A stretch of 64,000 nt of DNA from Lysobacterales bacterium. Its GTDB lineage: Bacteria > Pseudomonadota > Gammaproteobacteria > Xanthomonadales > SZUA-38. Under the pieces are notes generated by a model, which saw only the letters and a program-made list of their open reading frames with translations, was not told where the DNA came from and did no database searches. Each line of letters starts with the position of its first letter. Within the stretch, counting starts at the first letter, position 1. The DNA is taken from positions 1 through 64,000 of the forward strand of contig JANQOZ010000061.1 in the NCBI GenBank assembly GCA_028285525.1. Reading direction: 5' to 3'. Shown here one piece after another: positions 18,213 to 24,734 of the stretch. A program made the position numbers and the translations under genes.

Positions 18213-18905
18213 ATGAGGGCCGTGGCGGAGCGGGACAACAGCCTGGAAGGCCTCGCCCCAAGTCGGGAGTCTGGCCGGGAGCCGGACCAGGGCACAGGCC
18301 AACAGCCGGGCCCGTCCATGGCCCAGAAGCCGCACGAGAAGCTGGCCGACAAAGCGGGTGAGGGACTGGAGGGAGAGTCAGAACAGCAGGCGGACGACGC
18401 CGAGCTGGTCGATGCCGCTCGCGCGGGCGATCAGCGGGCCTTCGAGCGCCTCTATCGCCGACACCAGGGACGCACGATGGCGCTCTGCTGGCGGATGTGC
18501 GGCGGCAACGACACGCTGGCGGCCGAGCTGGTCCAGGACTCCTTTGTCAGGGCGTGGCAGAAGCTCCACCTGTTTCGGGGTGAGGCAAAGTTCACCACCT
18601 GGCTGCACCGGCTGACGGTTAACGTGGTCTTGAGTGACCGCCGAATCCGCATGCGCCAGGTGGCGCGGGAGCAGCCGCTGGAGTCGGCGCCTGAGGCCGG
18701 CACGACGCCCTCTCTGGGGCTGGATGCTGACCTGGAGGCAGCGATCGCAAAGCTCCCGGAACGGGCGCGGACGGTGCTGGTCTTACATGACGTGGAAGGT
18801 ATGAAACATACGGAAATCGCTGAGCTGGCCGACATGGCGGTGGGCACCTCGAAAGCCCAGCTGCATCGGGCTCGGCGACTGCTGAGAGAGTGGTTAGATG
18901 AGTAG
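18213..18905 (+). CDS. ECF-family RNA polymerase sigma factor
   Basis: 230 residues as given. The sigma-2 domain runs from about residue 68 (ARAGDQRAFERLYRRHQGR, ELVQDSFVRAWQKLHLFRG, FTTWLHRLTVN), and sigma-4 from about 180 (LPERARTVLVLHDVEGMKHTEIAEL, then VGTSKAQLHRARRLLREWL). The first ~60 residues are low-complexity and charged, so the true start may be ATG 18318, which gives the usual ~195 residues. It directs RNA polymerase to stress or envelope promoters. The next gene overlaps it by 8 bases and encodes a single-span membrane protein that is its probable anti-sigma partner. Confidence 0.93.
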   Translation: MRAVAERDNSLEGLAPSRESGREPDQGTGQQPGPSMAQKPHEKLADKAGEGLEGESEQQADDAELVDAARAGDQRAFERLYRRHQGRTMALCWRMCGGNDTLAAELVQDSFVRAWQKLHLFRGEAKFTTWLHRLTVNVVLSDRRIRMRQVAREQPLESAPEAGTTPSLGLDADLEAAIAKLPERARTVLVLHDVEGMKHTEIAELADMAVGTSKAQLHRARRLLREWLDE

Positions 18906-19491
18906 TAAAGATTTCATCCAGGGCCCGGCCGCCGGGCTGGAGCAGGACGACGAGCAGCGCGCGGAAGCGGCACTCCTCGATCGCCTGGCTGCGCTGCCGA
19001 AGGAGCGCGAGGTGGGTTCCGACCTGTGGCCGGCCATCGCGCGGCGTCTGGAGCCCGTCGAGGCGCCCGCGGCGCAGGCCCCGGCATCTGAGCGGCGCTG
19101 GTCGCTGCGCTCGGCCGTAGCGGCCATGGCGGTGGCCGGCCTGGCCTCCATGCTCCTTAACCTGAGCGGCGAGAGCCCGCAGCCGGCCGTCGGCGGCAAT
19201 CTGCCGATGCTCTCAGCCAGCGCGGAAATCGAATACTCCGGCGCGCTGCAGGATCTGCTGCCGCTGACCGTCAGCGCCGGTTCGCCGGCGCCGGGGACGC
19301 CGCTGGCCGATTTTGAGGCGTCGCTGGCGATCGTGCGCGACGCCGCGGTTGCCGTACGGGTGGCGCTGGAGCGCGACCCCCAGTCACGCTATCTGAACAG
19401 CATGCTGACCAGTTTGCAGCATCGGGAGCTCAACGTGCTCAAAGAAATGGCGCGCCATGCTGACGACACGATTGCAGGGAGTACAACATGA
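18898..19491 (+). CDS. Putative anti-sigma factor, single membrane span
   Basis: 197 residues. The N-terminal ~80 residues are acidic and helical, with LWPAIARRLEPVE resembling the short helix found in many anti-sigma regulators. One hydrophobic segment (about 82-100, SAVAAMAVAGLASMLLNL) should cross the inner membrane, leaving a ~95-residue periplasmic part. No zinc-binding HxxxCxxC motif is visible, so it would not be a ZAS-type anti-sigma. The role is inferred from overlap with the sigma gene (8 bases) and with the next gene (4 bases). Confidence 0.7.
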   Translation: MSSKDFIQGPAAGLEQDDEQRAEAALLDRLAALPKEREVGSDLWPAIARRLEPVEAPAAQAPASERRWSLRSAVAAMAVAGLASMLLNLSGESPQPAVGGNLPMLSASAEIEYSGALQDLLPLTVSAGSPAPGTPLADFEASLAIVRDAAVAVRVALERDPQSRYLNSMLTSLQHRELNVLKEMARHADDTIAGSTT

Positions 19492-20435
19492 GCCAACATA
19501 AATCTGCTGCCGGCAGCGTAGCGACGGATGAGAGAACGGCCCACGCCGCTGCGCTGGCGCGGTGGGCGGCACCGCTGGTCCTGACGGCACTGGCCGCGCT
19601 GGCCACAGGCCGCGCCGCCGCCGAGGACGTTGAGCACAGCATGGCGCTGGATGATGACGGCATGGTGGTGATCAAGGTGGTCAAGGGCGAAGTCCGGGTC
19701 GAGGCCTGGGACCGCGAAGAGCTGCTGGTCCGCGGCGAGGTCGGCGAGGGCAGCGATCGGCTGCTGATGGAAGGCAACAGTCAGCGCCGGGAGATCGAGG
19801 TCAAGATTCCGCGCAACTCCCGAGGCGTCGAAGGGTCGGAGCTGGAGTTTTTTGTGCCGGCCGGCGCCAGCGTGGTGGTGGAGACCACCAGCGCTGACAT
19901 CATCGCTGACGGGATCGGTGGCGAGCTGGTCGAGCTGCGGGCCGTCAGCGGTGACATCGAGGCTGATGCCGGCGGCGAACGGCTCTTTGCGCACACGGTC
20001 AGCGGCGACGTGGAGCTCGAGTCCAACGCCCGGCGGGTGGACATCAATTCGGTCAGCGGCGACATCGACGCCCGCCTCGCCGGCGAAGAGGTTGACGCCA
20101 ACACCGTTTCCGGCGAGCTGCTGCTGATCGCGCGCAGCCTGGATCGAGGACACTTTGAGAGCGTCTCCGGCGACATGGAGCTGGACGTGGCGCTCGCGGG
20201 CACCGGCGTCATTTCGGTGGCCAGCCTGAGCGGTGACGTCGATCTGATCCTGCCGGGTGATCTGTCGGCCACCTGCGAGGCGGAGAGCTTCAGTGGCTCG
20301 ATCAAGAGCACGCGGGGCCAGGTGGAAAAGGCCAAGTACGGTCCGCACAAAACGCTGCGCTTCGTGTCCGGCGACGGCTCGGGCCGCGTTCAGGTCGAAA
20401 GCTTCAGCGGCGACGTGCGTATCCGGGAGCGTTAA
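19488..20435 (+). CDS. DUF4097 beta-strand-repeat protein (putative adhesin/envelope protein)
   Basis: 315 residues. A hydrophobic segment near residues 25-43 ending in AAAED suggests a signal peptide after a long, basic N-region. The rest is a right-handed beta-repeat with a recurring V/FSGD or SGE motif about every 20 residues (VSGDIEAD, VSGDVELE, VSGDIDAR, VSGELLLI, VSGDMELD, LSGDVDLI, FSGSIKS, VSGDGSG, FSGDVRIR), the hallmark of DUF4097. It is the third gene of the sigma/anti-sigma operon with a 4-base overlap. Its end overlaps the convergent NRDE gene by 32 bases. Confidence 0.9.
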   Translation: MSQHKSAAGSVATDERTAHAAALARWAAPLVLTALAALATGRAAAEDVEHSMALDDDGMVVIKVVKGEVRVEAWDREELLVRGEVGEGSDRLLMEGNSQRREIEVKIPRNSRGVEGSELEFFVPAGASVVVETTSADIIADGIGGELVELRAVSGDIEADAGGERLFAHTVSGDVELESNARRVDINSVSGDIDARLAGEEVDANTVSGELLLIARSLDRGHFESVSGDMELDVALAGTGVISVASLSGDVDLILPGDLSATCEAESFSGSIKSTRGQVEKAKYGPHKTLRFVSGDGSGRVQVESFSGDVRIRER

Positions 20436-21180
20436 TCCGCTCGGCGACCCGCCCGGTCTCCCGGCCGGCGGCGTCGTAGCTCACCTCGGTAACGCGGGTC
20501 TCACCCGCCGAGAGATGGACCACGGTGCTGCAGCGCGTGCCGTATTCCGGCGAACAGATGAACATCGGCGCCAGGCGCTCCTCGAGCGCCCGACCGACGC
20601 CGGTGTCGGGCAGCTCTCCGGTGGGCACCTCACGGTCCGCCAGCGCCGAGATCAGGCGATCAGCTTCGTCGGTCCGTTCCAGCACGCTGCTGATCGCCCG
20701 GACCTTGGGCCACGGTGTATCCAGCCCCGCATTGCTCAAGCCGTGTACCCCATCATCGACGGCGCTAAGCTGCGGCCCGGCCCCGGGCTGCCGATTGCTG
20801 GACCACCAGAGCGCTGTGCCGTCCCAGACCAGCAGGTTGTAAGGCCCGTAGTGGTCGCCGTCCTTGATCATCGCTGCGCTGAAAGCCTCGGCGCTGACCT
20901 CACCGGTAAGAAAAGCCACCGGCAGCTCGCCGCGGGACCGGCTGCCTCGGGCCGCGCCCGGGATCCGGACGTTGGTGACGGCGGCGAAGCGTCCCGAGCG
21001 GGAAACCCCAAGCCAGGTGCCGCCGGCGCTTAGGTCCCGCCCGGCGTATATTGCCGGCTCGTCTTCCCACCACTGAGCCGGCTGCGCCTCGCGCTGATGA
21101 AACTCGTCGCGGTTGGCCGCGATGAGAACGCGCGGCTCGCCGGCCGCGGAACGCTGCAGCGAAATCCCGATCAAACACAT
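20404..21180 (-). CDS. NRDE family protein (TANGO2-like)
   Basis: 258 residues starting MCLIGISL, with the diagnostic AANRDEFHQRE near residue 22, then YAGRDLSAGGTWLGVSRSGRFAAVTN, RSRGELPVAFL, and GLSNAGLDTPWPKV in the middle. The family has a conserved Cys2 after Met removal, as in Ntn hydrolases, and is related to eukaryotic TANGO2, implicated in lipid or haem handling; the bacterial role is unknown. Its start lies 24 bases from the divergent CRTAC1 gene and its end overlaps the DUF4097 gene. Confidence 0.9.
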   Translation of the reverse strand: MCLIGISLQRSAAGEPRVLIAANRDEFHQREAQPAQWWEDEPAIYAGRDLSAGGTWLGVSRSGRFAAVTNVRIPGAARGSRSRGELPVAFLTGEVSAEAFSAAMIKDGDHYGPYNLLVWDGTALWWSSNRQPGAGPQLSAVDDGVHGLSNAGLDTPWPKVRAISSVLERTDEADRLISALADREVPTGELPDTGVGRALEERLAPMFICSPEYGTRCSTVVHLSAGETRVTEVSYDAAGRETGRVAERINAPGYARRR

Positions 21181-21204
21181 GACTCAACCGGTATCATAGG
21201 GACC

Positions 21205-22872
21205 ATGATGAACTCCATTTTGCTGGCGGCAACGCTGCTGGCAGCCGACCCGCTGTTCGACGACCGCAGCCAGGCTGCCGGCCTGAACTTTACCCATTTT
21301 AACGGCATGATCGGGGAACACTTTTTCCCGGAAATGATGGGCGCCGGCGTCGGTCTGCTCGACTACGACCGGGACGGTGACCTGGATCTCTACCTGGTCC
21401 AGGGCAGCCTGTTGAGCGACACCCACAAGCTCAGTCAGGCCCTCATCCAGCCGGTTAGCCCGCTGACCGACCGGCTTTACCGTAACGACAGCAAAGCCGG
21501 GCAGCTGCGCTTCACGGACGTGACCGAGCAAAGCGGCATCGTCGCGCCAGGTTACGGCATGGGCGTGAGCGTCGGTGACGTCAACAACGACGGCTGGCCG
21601 GACCTGTACCTCAGCAACTTCGGCCGTAACCAGCTTTGGGTGAACCAGCGCGACGGCAGCTTCCAGGAGGTCAGCGAAGCGGCCGGCGCCGGCGACGACC
21701 GCTGGTCCATCACGGCGGTGTTCTTCGACTATGACCAGGACGGGTGGCAGGACCTGTACGTGGTGAACTACGTCGACTACAAGCTGGCGAGCGCCAAGAT
21801 CTGCCTGTCGTATAACGACGCGCCGGACTACTGTTCACCCCAGTCGTATCGGCCCACCGCGGACCGACTCCTGCACAACGAGGGCAACGGGCGCTTTCAG
21901 GAGGCCACCAGTCGGGCGGGACTGGGCCGCGCCGAGGGACCGGGGCTGGGAGCGGTGACCGGCGACTTCAACGCTGACGGGTTGGCCGATCTCTACGTCG
22001 CCAACGACGGCGCGTCGAACTTCCTGTGGATGAACCAGGGGGGCGGACGGTTTAAGGATGAGGCCCTGCTGGCGGGGGTGGCCGTCAACATGTCGGGCAT
22101 GCCGGAGGCCAGCATGGGCGTCGACGCCAACGACTTCGACGGTGACGGAGACCTGGATCTGTTCATGACGCATCTGGATCGCCAGACCAACACCCTCTAC
22201 GTCAACGATGGCGAAGGCTGGTTTATGGATCAGACCATGGGCAGCGTGCTGGGCGCCAGCAGCTTTGCTTTCACGGGTTTCGGCACGGGCTGGTTTGACC
22301 TCGACAACGACGGCTGGCTGGATCTGATCAGCGCCAACGGCGCGGTGGTGAAGATCGCGGAGCAGGTGGCGGCCGGCGAAACGCTGCCGCTGCTGCAGCG
22401 CAACCAGCTCTGGCGGAATCTGGGCGACGGAAGCTACGAAGACATCAGCGCCAAGGCGGGGGGGCCCTTCGAGCGCGAGCGGGTCAGCCGCGGCGCGGCG
22501 TTTGGCGATCTCGACAATGACGGCGATCTGGACGTGCTGATCACCAACAACGCCGGTCCCGTCGAGCTGCTCGTCAACACCGCCGCCGGTGGTAATGCCT
22601 GGCTGGGCCTGGCCGTGACCGACCGCCAGGGCGGGCCGGCGATCGGCGTGCAGGCGACCCTGCGCCTCGGCGAACGACAGCTCGTTCGCCGCTCGCGCAC
22701 CGACGGCAGCTACCTGTCAGCCCATGACCCCCGAATCCTGTTTGGTCTGGGGGAGGTTGACGACAAAGGCGCCACGTATGCGGTTGAGCTGCGCTGGCCC
22801 GACGGGAAGGTGAGTCGTCACGCGGACCTGGAGCCGGGTCGCTATCACGTGATCAGTCAGCCGGCCGGATGA
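21205..22872 (+). CDS. CRTAC1 family protein (FG-GAP/VCBS repeats with ASPIC/UnbV domain)
   Basis: 555 residues from ATG 21205, with a short hydrophobic N-terminus (ILLAATLLAA) as a secretion signal. Seven FG-GAP-type calcium loops are visible: DYDRDGDLDLYLV, DVNNDGWPDLYLS, DYDQDGWQDLYVV, DFNADGLADLYVA, DFDGDGDLDLFMT, DLDNDGWLDLISA and DLDNDGDLDVLIT, expected to form an extracytoplasmic beta-propeller. The C-terminal ~90 residues (GNAWLGLAVTDR, LRWPDGKVSRH) match the ASPIC/UnbV domain. The function is unknown; relatives are often paired with TPR proteins, as here. The TPR gene starts 7 bases after its stop. Confidence 0.92.
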   Translation: MMNSILLAATLLAADPLFDDRSQAAGLNFTHFNGMIGEHFFPEMMGAGVGLLDYDRDGDLDLYLVQGSLLSDTHKLSQALIQPVSPLTDRLYRNDSKAGQLRFTDVTEQSGIVAPGYGMGVSVGDVNNDGWPDLYLSNFGRNQLWVNQRDGSFQEVSEAAGAGDDRWSITAVFFDYDQDGWQDLYVVNYVDYKLASAKICLSYNDAPDYCSPQSYRPTADRLLHNEGNGRFQEATSRAGLGRAEGPGLGAVTGDFNADGLADLYVANDGASNFLWMNQGGGRFKDEALLAGVAVNMSGMPEASMGVDANDFDGDGDLDLFMTHLDRQTNTLYVNDGEGWFMDQTMGSVLGASSFAFTGFGTGWFDLDNDGWLDLISANGAVVKIAEQVAAGETLPLLQRNQLWRNLGDGSYEDISAKAGGPFERERVSRGAAFGDLDNDGDLDVLITNNAGPVELLVNTAAGGNAWLGLAVTDRQGGPAIGVQATLRLGERQLVRRSRTDGSYLSAHDPRILFGLGEVDDKGATYAVELRWPDGKVSRHADLEPGRYHVISQPAG

Positions 22873-22879
22873 GCGGGCC

Positions 22880-24424
22880 GTGCTGACGCGGGCTGCAAAA
22901 TCTTTGCTGCTGCTGATTCTGCTGGCGACAGCGGCTGCGGCCCAGCAGCCGCCTGACCCGCTGGCTGATCCCTTGGCCGAGCTGGTCGCCCAGCAGGCCG
23001 CATCGCCCCGCGACCCGGGAGCCGCGGGCAGGCTCGGCATGTACTACCACGCCCACGAGCAGTATGCCGAGGCCCTGCCTTGGTATGAGCACGCTCAGGC
23101 GCTGGCGCCCGACCGCTGGCGCTGGCCTTACCTGGCTGGTTTGGCGCACATGGAGTCCGCGCGCCCGAAGGAAGCGCTGGCGCCGCTGTCGGAAGCCTTC
23201 GCGCTGACTTCGGACCAGGAGTCGGTGGGTGTGCTCCTCGCGCAGGTGCTGCTGAGCCTGGGGCGTTTGGACAAAGCGGATCGCGTGCTGGGGCAGTCGC
23301 TGACGCAGCATCCGGACTCAGCGGCGCTGCTGGCCGAACAGGGGCTGCTGCGCCTCGCTCAGGGGCGCTTTGCCGACGCGGCCGATCGTCTGCGTCGGGC
23401 GCTCGAGCTTCAGCCGGCGGCCAGCCGTCTGCGCCACCCGCTGGCCAGCGCGCTGCGCGCCAGCGGGAATCGAGAGGGTGCGCGGGAAGCGCTGGCCGCC
23501 GCCGGCAAACAGTCCCCTCGTTTTGACGACCCGGCAGGCGACGAGATGCGAAGCCTGTCTCAGAGCTACGCCTTTTATATGAGTCAGGGGCTGCTGGCTG
23601 CCGCCAGCGGCGACCTCAACGCGGCGCGTCAGCTGCTCGAGCGCGCGCTGGCGGCGAGTCCCGAAAACCCCACGGTGGGCGTGAACTATGCCCGGGTGCT
23701 GGAGAGCGACGGCGATCTCGAGGGATCCCGGGCGGCGCTGCAGCGCGTGCTGCAGGTGAATCCCGACCACGCGCCGGCCTGGCGGAACCTCGGCGTGCTC
23801 GCGGAACTGGAAGGGGAGGACTCGCAGGCGCTGGACAGCTACCGGAAGGCGGTGGCGCTCGACCCGGAAGATTTTCGATCGCGCTTGCTAGCAGGATCCG
23901 CCGCGCTGCGGCTGCGGGAGATGGCGCTGGCGGCGGAGCAGTACGCCGAGGCCGCCCGGCTCAAGCCCGAGCGCGATGAACTGCTGATGAGTCAGGCGGT
24001 GGCCCAGTGGTCGGTCAGCTGCCCGAAAGCGATCGAGACGGCGCTGAAGCTGGTGCAGCGGCGCCCGGAGGATCCCGCGGCGCTGCTGCTCTACATCCGC
24101 CTGGCCAGTACCTGCGATGATGCGCCCCCGCAGGCGCGATCCAACGCCCTCAACGCCGCTCGCAACCTGAGCCAGCTCTATCCGGGTCCAGTGCTTAAGC
24201 TCAGCCTGGCGATGGCGGAGGCTGCCAGTGGCGCTTATGAGGATGCGGCGGCGCTCCACGAAGCCGCCGCGCAGACCCTTGCGCCCGAGATCACCACCGC
24301 GCAGCAAAACGCGCTCGCGGCGCTGCTGGCGCGCTATCGGGCCGGGCAGCCATCAGACCAGCCTTTCGTGCTCAATGAGCAGGTCCTCAATCCACCCCGA
24401 TTGACCCCCGCCGACCGCCGCTGA
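22880..24424 (+). CDS. Secreted tetratricopeptide-repeat protein
   Basis: 514 residues from GTG 22880. The first ~22 residues (KSLLLLILLATAAAA) form a signal peptide. The rest is Ala/Leu-rich helical repeats of about 34 residues with TPR spacing, for example YAEALPWYEHAQALAPDRW, FADAADRLRRALELQPAAS and EDSQALDSYRKAVALDPEDF. It probably acts as a periplasmic or surface scaffold. The close spacing to the CRTAC1 gene indicates a two-gene operon. The start is uncertain because an ATG nearby is out of frame. Confidence 0.85.
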   Translation: MLTRAAKSLLLLILLATAAAAQQPPDPLADPLAELVAQQAASPRDPGAAGRLGMYYHAHEQYAEALPWYEHAQALAPDRWRWPYLAGLAHMESARPKEALAPLSEAFALTSDQESVGVLLAQVLLSLGRLDKADRVLGQSLTQHPDSAALLAEQGLLRLAQGRFADAADRLRRALELQPAASRLRHPLASALRASGNREGAREALAAAGKQSPRFDDPAGDEMRSLSQSYAFYMSQGLLAAASGDLNAARQLLERALAASPENPTVGVNYARVLESDGDLEGSRAALQRVLQVNPDHAPAWRNLGVLAELEGEDSQALDSYRKAVALDPEDFRSRLLAGSAALRLREMALAAEQYAEAARLKPERDELLMSQAVAQWSVSCPKAIETALKLVQRRPEDPAALLLYIRLASTCDDAPPQARSNALNAARNLSQLYPGPVLKLSLAMAEAASGAYEDAAALHEAAAQTLAPEITTAQQNALAALLARYRAGQPSDQPFVLNEQVLNPPRLTPADRR

Positions 24425-24523
24425 CCGAAAATTATCGCAATTGCTGCAACATCCCTGTGCACAGGGCAACAAACATCGGTTTGAAAATCGAGCTGGGCCA
24501 ACAGCCCAAAAGTCACGGTTTAA

Positions 24524-24598
24524 CAGGGTTTTAACATGGGAAAACCGCATTGCTCTGCGGTTTTCCCCCTATTTTGGTCTACGAAAAGCAGGGTTTTA
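24524..24598. repeat. Direct repeat CAGGGTTTTA flanking a hairpin
   Basis: Copies at 24524-24533 and 24589-24598, 65 bases apart, lie on either side of the hairpin at 24538-24567 in the region between the TPR gene and the TonB receptor. Could be paired binding sites or chance. Confidence 0.4.
24538..24567. terminator. 12-base perfect hairpin after the TPR gene
   Basis: Arms 24538-24549 and 24556-24567 pair perfectly (GGGAAAACCGCA with its complement) around a 6-base loop. The descending arm ends in TTTTCCC and is followed by CCTATTTT instead of a pure T-run. It most likely ends the CRTAC1-TPR operon. Alternatively it is the first structured element of the receptor leader. The remaining sequence from 24425 to 24734 is noncoding. 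Confidence 0.55.
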
Positions 24599-24622
24599 CT
24601 CTGTTGCGCTAAGTGCTACCAT
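24595..24622 (+). promoter_or_regulatory. Possible promoter of the TonB-dependent receptor
   Basis: TTTACT (24595-24600) and TACCAT (24617-24622), 16 bases apart, are a weak sigma-70-like match. If used, the transcript would begin near 24630 and carry the two hairpins of the leader before the ATG at 24735. No Fur-like 19-base palindrome was seen. Confidence 0.25.
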
Positions 24623-24651
24623 CGGCCATCGCCGACGCAGGCGACTATGAC

Positions 24652-24700
24652 CTATGTCCTAGGTGCATACCTCGGACGTAGCCCCGAAAAACTGTTTTCG
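24652..24700 (+). promoter_or_regulatory. Structured leader: two hairpins before the TonB receptor start
   Basis: Hairpin one: arms 24652-24664 and 24669-24681, 13 positions with 11 Watson-Crick pairs, one G-U pair and one mismatch, loop GCAT. Hairpin two: CGAAAA (24685-24690) and TTTTCG (24695-24700) with loop ACTG. Both end 34 or more bases before the ATG. They may control translation or RNA stability of the receptor; no known riboswitch class is recognised. Confidence 0.5.
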
Positions 24701-24734
24701 AGTGCCAATCGAAAAGCTGGGAGAGTCTCAACAT

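Noticed and set aside
24425..24734. Fur box or known riboswitch before the TonB receptor
   Set aside because: No 19-base Fur-like palindrome or known riboswitch core is visible; only generic hairpins.
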